Source: Nymphaea colorata
Lineage: Eukaryota; Streptophyta; Magnoliopsida; Nymphaeales; Nymphaeaceae
Assembly (NCBI RefSeq): GCF_008831285.2
Contig: NC_045138.2
Span: forward strand, 19,563,934-19,627,933
Direction: 5' to 3'
Length of the DNA stretch: 64,000 nucleotides
Shown: positions 11,995 to 25,194 of the stretch, piece after piece
Numbering within the stretch: the first letter of the stretch is position 1
How the letters are laid out: each line of letters starts with the position of its first letter
Made by a program: the position numbers and the translations under genes
Notes under the pieces: model-generated
Seen by the model: only the letters and a program-made list of their open reading frames with translations
The model's database searches: none
Told to the model about the DNA's origin: nothing

Positions 11995-14976
11995 ACGGCC
12001 GTACCCCCGCACCCAAGTTTTTGAAAAATGATTCGTACCGTACCCACACCGGTACCCGTACCGGCACCCGCACCCGTACCTATGTGACATAGGTTCTGAC
12101 TGTAGCAGGGGTGTTGTTGCACCATTTCTTTTCAGTCGCCATTTTATGGGCTAGTACTTTTTTATTAGTCTGCTAATCTTGTCAATGCTAATTCTCTTCA
12201 AAAGCACTTAACTTCTCATGCTCGTTTGTCTTCAACCTAGAGTTGTTCTTGACATTCAGTCTTGGGGACCGTTAGAACCTTTTGATTTTAAGCTTAAAGC
12301 CTTAAACCCTATCCGAGTTTTAGTGAAACTTAGAAGATGTAATTCCAAAACTACATATAATTTTTTATCATCTATGTATTTCCTCTTTTTCTCTGTTTTT
12401 ATGAATCCCAGGTAATTGGATTTAAGTTAGAGGAAGAATTTGATTTAAGTATGAACATTTGGAATTGATCAAGTAGGGGGGTATTAAACTATGGGCTAGA
12501 AAATCTGCCCCTAGAAAACAAGAAAAGGCTCACCCAAGTCTAACCGAACAGTCCCCACTTGCACAAGGGTTTGGTGCAACCATTTCAATGTGTAACCTAA
12601 AGTTTGCTCTCATCAATGTGACTTTTCTCCTTGAGAAACAAACCAATAGCTGCACAATTTTGACATATTTGCAAATATTCCACTTAAATTTATTTTGAAT
12701 TGTTTGTTTCTTCCATATACTAACAATCCTTTCTTTTTTTCCTTTGTCAGGAAAAGAAACGGAATAATCTGAGAGATTTTCTGAACGTTGCAGGGCCACT
12801 GGGTGTCTCTCATTTTCTGATATTATCAAAGACAGAAACTGCACCCTATTTAAGAGTCGCAAGGACCCCTCAAGGCCCAACCCTATCATTCAAAGTCCAT
12901 GAGTACTCACTGGCATCTGATGTGGCTCAGTCACAAGCTCGACCTCGGTGTCCACAAGAGCTTTTCAAAAATCCTCCTTTGGTTAGCTTTTGTGGCATAC
13001 AATTAATAGAAAATTACATTTTCTTGCATTATGAAGCAGATTTGACACTTTGCTCCTCATTATAATTGGTTATGGAAATTATTTGGGCTGATGTTGGATT
13101 ATTTTGTGGCAGATTGTCCTTTCTGGTTTTGGAACAGGGTATCAACATTTGAAGCTCGTTACTGTTATGTTCCAGAATATATTTCCTTCAATTGACATTA
13201 ACACGGTCAGTTGGATTGTTTTTTGTACTGTTTTCTTTCTCTTCATCTGATTGTGTTCTCATCCCGCCATTATCAGTCATTCTAATGCAGTTTGAGAAAT
13301 TGCAGGTCAAGCTGTCTTCCTGTCAGCGGATTGTGTTGCTCAACTATAATAAAGAAACTAAGCTGATTGACTTCCGTCATTATTCAATTAGGTTGCAGCC
13401 TGTTGGAGTCACACGTAGGATTAGAAAATTTGTGCAGAATCATCAGGTGCCTGATATGAGGAATCTTCAGGATGTCAGTGACTTTGTTACCAAGTATGTA
13501 CTCAATGATAATCCAACGTACAATGCTGTACCTGATTGTTGTTCCAAAGGCAAAGGAGGTTTTGTTCCTTGGCCAACATTTTGTCATTTCCATAATAATT
13601 TCATTAACGACTGATCTTTCCTTGAAGTTTTTACACTTGCAGAATACTTTTACAACTTCAAGTTTTCTTTTCTTTCTATAAGAAAACCCATTTGCATTTT
13701 GTCTTCGTTCACTTCTTCACGTCTTATGGCGTAGAAAACAGACAGTAAGCTTGATATCAAGTCTCTGGTCGCATATGTGGCTTATTTTCTCTTTCTAACT
13801 TTTTTAATTCTGGACTGGGTGTTATCTTCCATTCAGATCCAGTTGCATTAGTTAGAGAGGATGTGATAAAATAGTCTTCAGTCAATAATCAAAACAGATG
13901 TAGGTTTTTGTTGTTCATTTTCTAATACCTTGAGTTCATTCTTTTAATAAGTAGTGAAACCATGATTTTTAGTCCCTTATGTTATTTTGATGGCTTGGGT
14001 AGTTTTAAAACGCTACTTGATCCATGATGTATGCAATTCAGTGGGTTATAGGTGTAGTCTTGACATAGACAAGAACTTATTTCCTCTTCTCATATGTGAA
14101 GGGCTGGGTATGGATCAGAAAGTGAGGCAGAAGATGAAGCAGCAGCAGTGAGTTTGCCAACGGATCTTGGCAGAGTAAACAAGGCGTCTACAAAAAGTGC
14201 CGTCAAACTTCAGGAGATTGGACCTCGGATGACCCTGCAGCTACATAAAGTGGAGGAAGGATTATGCTCTGGCAATATCATATTCAATGAATATGGTAAA
14301 ACTATTCTCCTTCCTTGCACCTGCAACCATTCTTTTTACATTTTCCCTAAGTTACACTGTATATCAACATGCTCTGCTGTGAACTAGCTGGTATACATGT
14401 GTCCATTACTGATCATGGGAGCTGCCAGAATGTACATCCTTCCTAACCTGCTTCATTTTTTAAGACGGCATATTTGTGTGAATAGATAATGAATTCAAAG
14501 TTTAGGTGGAAGATATTGCACTGCAGGCGTTTGTAAATGTCAGTGATCTTAATCTAATTTGCGTAACTCACACTAGAAGTGCAGGCAAACAGTCGGACCT
14601 TTTAGGGGGTTTAGAGTCTTCTAGATGATAGGAACAATCACATTCTATTGATCAAGTGTTCAGTTACGATATTTTCAGCGGGAATCACTTGTGGATGGGT
14701 CTTGCGGTTAGGTTAAGATGCATTCGAAGAAAAATTGTTGATATGTGATTAGGAAGACCTAGATATTACTTGGAAACAATTAAGCTGCTTAATTTCATAA
14801 CAGGCTAATATAAGTGGGATTGGCTTTTTAATTTATTATTTGATCTCATATATTTTACTTGCCCTTCTCATTTCATATATTTTAGTTTTCATTCGGTTCT
14901 AAGACTCGATAGCCCTTAACCCGATGTTGCCTGAAATGCAGGTAATTCCAGTAAAGAGAAAACTACCGATGAGTAA
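10061..14976 (+). CDS. PPAN: PETER PAN-like / SSF1 ribosome biogenesis protein (Brix domain), 314 aa
   Basis: Nucleolar Brix-domain protein (SSF1/PPAN group) required for large-subunit pre-rRNA maturation. Coding exons: 10061-10078, 10173-10358, 12751-12981, 13113-13205, 13306-13493, 14102-14295 and 14942-14976. All junctions are GT-AG, phases match and the product is 314 residues. The N-terminus is basic (MARMRK, RNKRKVF). The Brix domain runs from about residue 25 to 285: IPKSFVFSRGK, LRKLMSPHTALKLK, NNLRDFLNVAGPLGVSHF, ARTPQGPTLSF, LSSCQRIVLLNYN, FRHYSIRLQPVGV, then GRVNKASTKSAVKLQEIGPR and the short end KEKTTDE. The ATG was chosen because exon 1 carries the usual MAR start and joins exon 2 in phase. 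The C-terminal tail is a little shorter than in many homologues. Intron 2 (2.4 kb) hosts an insertion at 11475-12092. A (CT)n tract at 9933-9950 probably lies in the leader. The gene looks intact. Confidence 0.93.
11475..12092. mobile_element. 618-bp GTACGG-rich element with 8-bp target duplication, in PPAN intron 2
   Basis: The block is flanked by the direct repeat gttctgac (11467-11474 and 12093-12100). An 8-bp duplication is the hAT-type size. Both ends are made of degenerate ggtacgggtac repeats, left arm in one orientation and right arm in the other, so the ends are roughly inverted. The centre holds a CT-rich stretch (11680-11815) and a (TA)n(GT)n microsatellite (11935-11995). No transposase is encoded. 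It lies wholly within the intron and breaks no exon. Confidence 0.6.
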
Positions 14977-17590
14977 AGTTGCTCCTCTTGAGAGTTTGTT
15001 TGGAACTCGTGAAGAACTATTCAACTTCTGTCCTCTTCTAAAGTTGCAATGAATCATCAAATTGATAGAATTGCATCAATGGCAGACCGATTAACTTGAG
15101 AAGTTCTAGTCTGGGCACCATGGATCCGAGAAAAGCAGGCACAGGGCGTCGTCTCCTGGCAAATTTTGCAATCTTATTTTTTGTGTTCTTTTTTCTACAT
15201 AACATTATTCATAGGGCAATTTTGAGCGTCAAGCTGATGTTTTAAAGATCAAAAGTGCAAAATGATCTCTCTCTCTCTCTCCATACCTTGATAGAAGGAT
15301 CAAGGCATCACATGCATATTCACGTTGATCTGCTGCATCATTAAAAAGTACAATAATGCCTGTATGATGAAACTACAGATCGTTCTACAAAGTTGGCGGA
15401 TTCCATTGTTCGTGTTTTGAAGGAGAGGGAAACTGGGTCGCAATGAGTGGGCCGATTCACACTAATGGCTTCACAACTGAAAGCATATTGATTGCAGTAA
15501 CGCAATATCCGTTTTGTTAACTTCAAAACAGGGACAATGAGAAATGTGTTGTTCGTCAACGGCGCCATGCCTCTCTAGTTTGTGCTTAAAAAGATCGATT
15601 GGAAAAGTAAAAAAACAATAGCAAATTGACTCTTTCGTGGATCGAATGTCCGCCTTGGAGGCTTCCCCGTACTTCGTAGGCACTTTAACTTGCAACTTTT
15701 AAGGGGCAGTTAACATAAAATCATATAAGGCATTAGTATGTAAATGCACAATGTATCTGGAATTAACCAGCCCACATGTGCCTCTGTCATTAAACAGGTT
15801 TAATGTTTCTCAATGTCATTATACTGAAGGATGCTTAACACACCCATGAACAAAGCTAGACAAAGGTTGACCACATAGCAAATCATATTATTGCATGTTT
15901 TTCTAGTTTACACATAGGATGAAACAAATAAATAGAATTGAGGGTTTAGTGCTACGGTGGATCTAATATATCAAAAGTTTGAAAGGTAACAGGATCTGAA
16001 AACAAGGTACCTTAGGAGGACCAGAATCCAGCCCAATACCCGATCCGACTTTCTAAGAAGGGTTCAGCATCAAGCATGAGCTGACACGTAACCCGGTTGG
16101 CTTTCCAGGCGTCGAGGCAAGCAGGGCCAGAGCACCCACCGTGGCCCCTGAGTGAGATCAGTATATCGAAATTCAAATTCAGTGTCATGCAAATCGAAAA
16201 TTGAATCGGATCTCTCGTATCTTCGATTTAGTTACGCAAACTCCTTTGAACTTCTCCAGCATTAATTTTGACTGGATTTTGGTTAGAATTCAGTCATCTT
16301 TCGGTCATTTTTTAAAAATCCTAAAATTGTAATCAGATAAAGGTTAAGATCTAAGAAGCTGATTGTTTTCATAATTGAGTATGTAATGAAACCAACAGGA
16401 TTTGCGTTCTTCATTTGTACAATTGTAGTTGGTTCAATATGATTAACTTGTGATTCTATGAATAAATGTTCATTTAGATTATTCTAATTTCAATTACATA
16501 ATACTACGAATTAGATTTAGGTCATTCATTTACACAATTGTAATTTGTATAATGAGATTAACAGCTCAATGTGTTAAAAGTTGTAATTGCATATATAGAA
16601 CTACAATTGAATAATTATAATCACTTGCAATGGCGGTCTTGCACTTGCATTCAATGAGATCAACTTGTAATTCAAATGAATCTTTACAAATATGATTACA
16701 AGTTTACCTCAACAAAAAAACTATAATAGTGCAAACGAATGACCTAAATCACTTGAAATTATAGTCAATCAAATCATTTGTATTAGACTTTTTTTGGGAG
16801 ACATGCCATGTTTAAGCATATAGATTTTGTTCATATCATTATATACTTAACACTTACAATCATTCAAATGAATCTATATAAATATAATTACAAGTTAACC
16901 TCATTAGACAAATTTCAATTTAACAAATAAAGAACCTAGCTTTCGAATCGAATGCAACTATTTCGGACTTTGGGCTTGGGTGTATTTTCTGGTTGTGCTT
17001 AGTAAACTTATATTACTCTTAGCTAGCATGTTAGTAAAAATTATTCCCTACGGGCGTACCTTGGTGGGTAGTCGTATGTCATGATTGGTTCATTCTCTAG
17101 TTTCTCCGTTAGTTTTTAGGAATCACAAACTGGTGCTACTAAATAAATATGATTTTCGATCCGTAGTCGAATCTTACCAATACTATTCATTATGATCCAG
17201 TTTGTGGTTTTGCATCTGAACCAGCTTCGTATTTTGTATTTAAAAATAATTACTTTAAAAGACTGACTTTTGGCTATAAATGTATTTAGGATCCTCGCTT
17301 TTTGATATCCGTATTACCGACTTCGCTTTTAGTGTGATTGTTGGAAAGAGAACTCTGTTCAAACTACTAACTATGTTGGAGATTTGAGAAAGTTTATAAA
17401 ACTTCAGATTATCTCTTTAGTTTGAAGTATATTATCATCAGCTTATCATGTTCATATTATAACTAGTTAAAGGAAAAAATAAAATTGGCTGCCTGTTATT
17501 TAAGAATTTGTTAGTCAAATGTGAGCCTGCATAGGAAATGAGAATATAAAATTACCGTCAAAAAGTAAACTTTTAAATATATTTTCTTTA
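14977..17590. other. Intergenic DNA between PPAN and the ECT gene
   Basis: The first few hundred bases are the expected PPAN 3' region. The rest is AT-rich. I see no gene, only the inverted-repeat element at 16511-16752 and a related direct copy of part of it near 16410. The short minus-strand ORFs at 15341-15695 have no recognisable product. Confidence 0.5.
16511..16752. repeat. MITE-like inverted repeat, about 240 bp
   Basis: The left arm (16511-16546, core tttaggtcattcatttacac) matches the reverse complement of the right arm (16716-16752, core gcaaacgaatgacctaaatc) over roughly 35 bp with a few mismatches. The centre is AT-rich and non-coding. A partial direct copy of the left arm lies near 16412. 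No clear target duplication was found. Confidence 0.55.
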
Positions 17591-17696
17591 TTAGAAAGGT
17601 GAGAGAGAAGCTATATATTAAATTTGAGAGAAGCGGAGAAAAGGGAGAGAAATTAGGGTTTTTCTCTCTCCTGGTGGGGTTGGAGCGCGAGAGTTT

Positions 17697-17727
<31 letters not shown>

Positions 17728-17972
17728 GAAACCAGAAAAATAGAAAAAAGCGAGAAAAATATCCGGTGTAGGAGGTGGAGCCGTGGTGCTATTTGAATCA
17801 CCTCTTGGCCACCCAGAGGACGCCTCTCTTTTCTTCCCACCTCCGGCACCGTCGGCGGCTGCCATATCTCCCCCTCCCTTGCGCCCCTCTGGCACGAGTT
17901 GTGTTGCACCTGAATAGAGAGAGGAGCTAGAGGGGGAAAGAGGGGGTGATACCATCTTCACCAGTTACCAAC
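17590..17972 (+). promoter_or_regulatory. Probable promoter and GA/CT-rich leader of the ECT gene
   Basis: A TATA-like run (ctatatatta, near 17610) is followed by long GA tracts (17697-17730) and a CT-rich stretch leading to the ATG at 17973. Such purine/pyrimidine tracts are common in plant 5' leaders. The transcription start is inferred. Confidence 0.35.
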
Positions 17973-20900
17973 ATGGCGGCTGTGGCTCCTTCTCCGGAAC
18001 GTATCCTTTTCTCTTAATAGTCTTCATTCATTTTTTCCCCTTCGATACTTTCGCTTTCTGGTTTGGGCCCTTCAGGGTTTTCTGATTCTTCTTTTATGGA
18101 ATTTGTAAGAGCTTTTGCTTGATAAGTTAGCTCGTCCAGGCATCACATGATCAGTTTGTGTGCAGTTTCTGGTTGGTGGTTTTGTTTGGTTTTCTTCTTT
18201 GATGTGTCTCTGTTTCTTGGGGAGGTGCTTCAGTATCATGGTTTTGCTTGGCTTTATACCGCTTTGTTAACGTTTCAAGCATTTTGGAGAAATGGTAGTT
18301 GCAAATTAGTTGCTTTTAGATTGTTTCTAGTGATAATTAAGCGTCGGTTTCCTCCTGGGGTTGGTGTTCGCTGCTAGGGTTCATGTGCATGTCTAAAAAT
18401 GGTTGGTGTTGGATTTCTGTTTGCTTACTGCTTTTGTTATTTTGATAATTTTAAGAATCTGTTTTCAAGTTTAGGCTAAGAGGTTTTTACCGCCCACTTG
18501 TGATGGGTTTTGGTTGTTAAGTTAGAGAACTAGAAAATAGGCTGCTTCGTCTAAGCCTAGTCAGTTGCTAGTTTCTAGTATCGACTAGATACTTCTCCTA
18601 GGTCGATAATTTTGTTAAGATAAATGCTAAAATTGACTTCATCTGCGAGCCGAGCTGTCTTTCTGCCATAATTGTTGCCTAACTTTTCCTTTGTTGTTGG
18701 AAATACTGTTACTGTTTTTGTTAAGATGGTTGTCGTGGGATATTATGTTGAGATCAGAGCACGAAACTGTGACGATTTTATTTTGGCTTCAATGGTTCCT
18801 CTCTTACTAATGCTACTGAAGAAATTGTACCCTTATAGTTTTAGAGGGTTTGGTTGACTTGTATGGCTTAGGCTTTGGATGATCTATTTTGCTTGTTTTC
18901 TTTTGTGATTGAATAATTGAAATAATTATTCTGTTGCCGTTCTGTGTTTGCACTTGAAAAATTCTGATTCTTGTTCTTACGTACATTGTCCTATCCTTGT
19001 TTGAAAGTTCACGTAATTATAAGCGTTTTATTTTAGATTTTTTTGCAAAATTCCTGTGCTTAATATAGTTGTATAGATTAGGTTTTTTGGTCAATAACAT
19101 GTCTGAAGGTTTTTGTAATTTACAGTGCCATTGGTGATTGATCCCCTTACTGATTTATATAAAAATATATCCATTTACTAAAATTGTTGTTTAGTGTTCT
19201 AGTCATCTAAATGCTGGAGACTTTGAGGTGCCTTCAATTTCACAAGCTCCTTATTTGTTCCTCTGGCATTATTTTAGGTTATCTATGACGGAGTTGGTTG
19301 ATTGCACTTTATGTTGTATCCCCGTTGAGTTTTGGGTACTGATTTTCACTACAACAGCTATTTGTTTTGTATTTTATTTGACGTTTTTTGCTTGAGTACT
19401 ATGTTTCACTACAAGGATGTGATATCTTTTGTTTTTTAGCAAGATGCACTCTTTTCCTTGACCCTTTGTGCAGAATCTACAGAATTGCTTAAGAACTTAT
19501 CGTTGGATTCACAATCGAAGGCTCCAGAGATTCCTGAGCCCACAAAGAAGGTAAATCTTTTCATCTCTAGATTGTTGTTTGTTTATTCCACAAGTTCAGA
19601 TTCTTGTATAGTACTTCGTTTCTGTTGGATTACTTCATGAATTCAGTTGCCTTTTTTATTTTCTGTCAGAATCAATGGTTCAGATTTATTTATTACTTGT
19701 TCTATAGCCATCTTCTGTTCGGTATGAAGCTGGTGATGTTGGAAAGGCAGTAAACTCTACCAGTAATCGTTCCACAACACCCATCCTTCAGGAATTTGCG
19801 GATCCTAACATGTTCTATGTTCCTAATGGATATGCTTCTTCTACATATTATTATGGAGGTATTTTTTTCATCTATCTCTACTTGTTTCATTTGATGGTTT
19901 ATGTTACTACTGTTATCTTTCAAATCTGTTTGAATATAAGTACTGTTCTTAACTGGGCTGCTTATCTCTTAATTGTTTATTCATTGGTCCAGTGAGTGAA
20001 GGCATTGTGATTTAATCTACTTATCTTTTAATTCATTAGGGTATGATGGTCCAATGAATGAGTGGGAGGATTATCCTAGATATGTCAGTCCTGATGGAGT
20101 TGAGATACCACCTCATGTAAGTTCACTTCATCGTTATCTTGTCTTGTATTTAACAAATCCTACTGCCCGTTGACTTGTATGTTAATTCTCTCTCTCTCTG
20201 TCTCTCTCTCTCTCTCTCTGTGTGTGTGTCTCTATCGAGTAATTACAGGGTGTTTATGGGGACTGTGGAAATATGATGTATCACCCTGGATATGGTTACC
20301 TTCCTTGTGGTGCATATTCTCCATGTTCATCAGTTCCAACTGTGGGTCCAGATGGACAGCTTTATAGTCCTCAGCCGTACCAATATGTGGCACCATACTA
20401 CCAGCATCCTAGCCCACCGGTAGGCCAATTTGATGCAAGCAATCAAGCTACTGTGATCAATTCCGGCATTTCTGCATGCACTGCAGCTGACTTGGGAACA
20501 GTACCTATTGAACCTGTTAATGGGGCTTCTAAAAATTTAGCAAATGACAATGCAAATGGGAGTCATGGATCACAGCCGTCCAGGCCAAGCAATCAGTCAT
20601 CACCTGCAGTCAATTCAAATGGTGCATGTGGGAAGGGTACTTTGCCAAGCATTCAAGATCCTCACTCTAATTCTCAAGGGCAACGATCAGTTTGGGTGGC
20701 TAGACCTGTGTTGTCTAATGGGCAGCATGGACCTGTGGCTAGTGCCCCATTGTCTTCTCCAGTTTCTCAGCCTACAGGATCTAGAAACCAGAATGTTCGG
20801 TCCCCTCCTCATCTGATGGTATAGCAATTGAATTTTTGTCCTTCTCTTTAATTGTAATTAAGTGCATTTTAATCATTTTGCTCTCAGATATATTTCTATG

Positions 20901-22947
20901 AGACATCGGGAAACAAGCATGCTTGTTACCCAAAGGTAACGGTGTTAATGGGAGAGAGGTCCAATTAAGTATCTTTGGTTGGTTATATGGAGTTCGATAA
21001 GTAGATGGGCTAGATATGGATTTGGGATTACAGTGGGCACTGATGACTGATCGGACCCAAGTTTCAAATAAAATCTGTAATTTTTTTAACATGATTTTTT
21101 CTGCGGGAATAACATGCACATTTAAAAGCATAAAAAGTGCCAATTTGTTCTGTATGGACCAGAAGTTCATATCCTTCTGTGACTGCTGGGTTGGTTTCCA
21201 CCAGTTCATGTTTCTTTTCCTTTTTTCAGGGAATGCATCCTTCTAGGCCGAATCCTGTTATGGCACCTGCTTCTGCCTTTATGAACAGGATATATCCAAA
21301 CAACAGAGTGTACAATCATGACACAGGTGCTTCGAGGCTTCCTTATGGTTATGGCTCAAATGGGTACGACTCCAGAGCACATTGGCATGGCTGGATGCCT
21401 GTTGATAGTAAATACAAGCCTCGAGGACGTGGTAATGGATATCTCTATTATAGCAATGAAAACATAGATGCATTGAATGAGCAGAACAAGGGACCCAGAG
21501 CTGCTAGATATAAGAACCAAAGAGGTTTCCTTTCAGGTGTCACATTGGCAGCGAAGGGTCAGACTCTAAACGAGAAGTCAGAGGATTCCTACAAGGCTCC
21601 AGAGAGAGAACAGTACAACCATCCAGAGTTTGTTACCAAGTATACAGATGCAAAATTTTTTGTTATCAAGTCATATAGTGAGGATGATATTCACAAGAGC
21701 ATAAAATACAATGTCTGGGCCAGTACTCCAAATGGTAACAAAAAGCTTGATGCTGCTTATCGAGAGGCCAGTGAGAAAGCCAGTGCTTGTCCTGTCTTCT
21801 TATTGTTCTCTGTGAGTACAATATTCTTTATAACTCTCCCCAAATCTGTTCTTTGCAGATGGTACCCTTCGTGGTTTGTCTTGCTGAGCATGATTCTGTG
21901 CTGTGCTGCAGGTGAACACAAGTGGGCAATTCTGTGGCCTTGCAGAAATGGTTGGTCCAGTTGATTTCAACAAAAATCTAGACTATTGGCAGCAAGACAA
22001 ATGGAATGGTTGTTTTCCTGTCAAGTGGCATATTGTAAAGGACATCCCTAACAGTTTACTGAAACACATTATTCTGGAGAACAATGATAACAAGCCTGTG
22101 ACAAACAGCAGAGACACTCAGGAGGTAGATCTGTACTTTGAAAATGACCAACCTACAATTTTTTTCATAACGGCTCATCCTGTTTAAGAATTTGTGGGTT
22201 TCTGATTCTGCTGAATCTGTTACTGTTGTATAGCAGTGGCAAAAAATGTGATTTTTGACTCCTGCATTTGTACAGGTGAAACTTGAGCAGGGGCTTGAGA
22301 TTCTAAAAATATGCAAAGAACATGCCTCCAAGACTTGTATGTTAGATGACTTTGGATTTTATGAGAACCGACAGAGACAAATGCAGGAAAGCAGAGGAAA
22401 GTTGAAGCAGATTCAGAAGCCGGTATAGTTTTCTCCCTCAGGTTGCTAATTTCTTTTTCGAGGGTCAAGGGATCTGATGCCCTCCAATCTGCATACGTTT
22501 TCTGAGTGTGCTCTTTCCTATGCCACACTGGCTATTTATTCTCACCAAGGGCATGCACTGTGGGCTGGGTCATTGATGAATGTGTCAAACGTTTACTCGT
22601 TGATGATGGTATATAATTGCAGCACCGCCACCTTTCCAAATTTCAGAAAGTTTATCTGTCTGCTGTTTGGTAGTTCGGTCTGGTTCTGCTAGATTTGACA
22701 TGTTCCTGTCTTTCAGATATGGGACGAGAAGGTAAATACCTGTTCTGCTGAGAACAAGGATGGGACAAAATCAAAATCCTTGAAGCCTATTGAGCCAGTG
22801 GTGATTCTTCAGAAGGAAACAGCCCAGGTTCTTGGAGAGGCAAAATCATCAGTAGAAAACGGCTTGGCTACAGGAGCTGGAGATGTCGCAAAGAATGCTA
22901 AACCAGCGACTAATAAGAGGGTAGCAAATGGAGTTTCCAGGGTCTGA
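17973..22947 (+). CDS. ECT2-like: YTH-domain m6A reader, ECT2-like, 691 aa
   Basis: Cytoplasmic reader that binds N6-methyladenosine in mRNA (DF-type YTH family). Exons: 17973-18000, 19474-19550, 19708-19858, 20040-20116, 20249-20818, 21230-21811, 21912-22124, 22276-22422 and 22717-22947. All borders are GT-AG, phases match and the product is 691 residues. The N-terminus ([28 protein letters not shown]) is the plant ECT2/3/4 signature. Residues 70-420 are a low-complexity Tyr/Pro/Gly/Ser/Asn-rich region of the phase-separating type. The YTH domain spans about 435-580: [52 protein letters not shown] and [13 protein letters not shown]. The three Trp expected in the m6A cage are at residues 464, 521 and 526. 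The C-terminal 110 residues are charged and poorly conserved. The first intron is 1.5 kb, long as in other plant ECT genes. Nothing suggests damage. Confidence 0.95.
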
Positions 22948-24580
22948 ATCTTTATTACTACAGGAGCTGCATTTTCCATGTAATTTATGAGTTTCTATAG
23001 CCACAGAGAAGTTCAGAAAATTTTTGCTGTTTTGGGTAGTGTACCTCTCACTCTTCGGCTGAGGAGATCTGGAGATGCAAAGCTCTTCAAGTAATAAAAA
23101 GTAGATTGAACCCCACAAAGAAAAGAAGTATTAATTTGTGGGTATGCCAATACAAATTCATTATTGCTCTCCGTGTTTCATAGCTGGTCGGTCAGACAGG
23201 GGATCCAAGACGAGACACGTCTCCTATTTGATTCGCATTAGTGCTACTATACCTTACTCCCTTAAAACATTATTCCCTTAAAGCATAAGATAGATGGAGG
23301 AGAACCCTTCTCTCATGATCTTCCAGGATTGTATCCCAGCACCGCTCAGTAGCAGTTATTTAATATCCACACAATGCCTAGCTGTGATTTCATTTCTTAC
23401 TAATAAAGAGTTGAAAATGATTGACAACTACTTTGAAAAATCAAAAGGTTCTTCCAAATATGTCCTGGTGTTTGGAATTTCATAGATTAGAAGCATAATG
23501 GCTTTGCTACTATTTTTTGCCTTCGAATGCAAAAGTCATCAGACGAAGTCACACATCTGCTTTAGATGCCCAAATTATTCCAGATCAGGCGCTTAGAATG
23601 GTCACGATATGGAGAATAAACAAATTAATCCGAGAAAGAGAAAGAACAGTGACGTTGAGGCCCTTTTTTGGAGACTATCCTAAAAAATTGAGATGGAATT
23701 GCGGCTCACTGGAAAATATACAGTTTAAAATTCCCTTAAATTTTATGTACTGGCGTAACTTTAACGTCAGTACCGAGATTCAAATTATCAATGTTCTTGG
23801 GATTTGGCTTTTATGAACATATATTTGGTAGTGTAAAGAAATCGACAAACTAATAAAGTCGGAAAATGACCAGTTTCACTAGGGTACACGTAGTATATGC
23901 GGCGGCATCCTCCAAACTCTTTTCCCTTATCTTTCTCCTTTCCATGCAATTTTTTTTTTTATTTATCTTCACCATTACGCCTCAAATGATGCCATCAGTG
24001 TTTTCTGGCCTGTGAAATAGTGAAATAGTAGGTCTGGACGAAACAAAATGCCAAATCTTGAGTATGCAATAAAAATGGTTTTAATTAAAAGGCAGATTAA
24101 AGAAAATAATAAACTTCAAACATCATACCATAAATCAAAATATGATTAGTGCAATCGACACCCAGGTGGGTTAACCCTTCTTGGTTTCGTTTCCTTCCTT
24201 CTCCGAAACCCATCAACTTCAGTATCATCACCTCTATTTTCTTCACGTCAATTGGAGCATATCATGGAGCATATCATAGCTGGTCGAGCCAGTGAAAGTC
24301 TACTACTTTATAATGCAAACTTTGAACTGCAAACTGATGCTACACTACACTCTAATTGACAGGTATCCCATACTTGAAGCAGAACACTTTAATTGACAGG
24401 TATCCCATACTTAAGCAGACCTGAACCCCAAAACCAAAATTTCTGTTAATCCACGTGATTTAGTTTGCCTTCATCTTCGTCCCCCACCTCGCCCTTGCCG
24501 TGCACCACACATAGTCTGGCTTAAGATGTGGTCGTTCCTAGTCTACCATCTCCTTCCTCCCCTTCGACTAGTCACAATGA
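22948..24580. other. ECT 3' region and intergenic DNA
   Basis: The ECT 3' untranslated region probably ends within a few hundred bases. A short ORF (23517-23816) and others here have no recognisable product. Near 24360-24415 a 25-bp segment (around gacaggtatcccatactt) occurs twice in tandem. No gene is supported. Confidence 0.45.
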
Positions 24581-24589
24581 TGCTCCACT

Positions 24590-24850
24590 CTCTACCCGGC
24601 CTTCCTCTGACTACTAGATCCACATATGGTATAGTTAAACCCCAATTCAAACCACCTTCTCACTTTCCAAATTCCTCCCGAACCTAAGAATTGTGCCATC
24701 ACCCTCCAGCTTCCAGAATGGCGGAAAGCTGTGGAAATTGAAATGGAGGCTGTTCGGAACAATTAAACTTGGACCTTTGGTTACTCGATGGACAACCTAC
24801 TATGCAAGTCCAATGGACAGTTACTCCTATCCCAAGGTGGACTTTTTTGT
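24590..24850 (+). pseudogene. Ty1/copia polyprotein relic (start of reverse transcriptase region)
   Basis: Across frame changes the sequence reads TRSTYGIVKPQFKP, then LPEWRKAVEIEMEAVRNN, a stop and TWTL. This matches the order at the beginning of copia reverse transcriptases, where a TRS-GI-KP segment precedes a W--A---E--A---N-TW segment. Stops and shifts make it non-functional. No other copia domain lies nearby. Confidence 0.65.
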
Positions 24851-25194
24851 GACATAAGTTTTACCTAACTGGCAAATATTTGGTAGTGTACTCTCTTACT
24901 CTCACTTGTGATTGGCCTCTATGACAACTAGAAGTCAAAAATGTCTCTGAATGGCCATCTTTCTAAAATAGTTTTTATAGAACAATTACTTAGTTTGAAG
25001 GATTTACATTCAAATTTTAATGAAACAAACCTCATGTACGTCAGTAAAAGTATCAAAATTTTGGTGGCATGAATTTCACACCAGCAAAAACAGATTTTCA
25101 TTGACGCCTCGCTTCTCACATATTTAAAACGTCAGTAAGAGCATCCGTGAGACTAATTTTTAGTGACGTTCATCATACAACGTTGATAAAAATT

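Noticed and set aside
13192-13681. A 140-aa single-exon gene
   Set aside because: It is PPAN exon 5 plus adjoining intron sequence in frame, not a separate gene.
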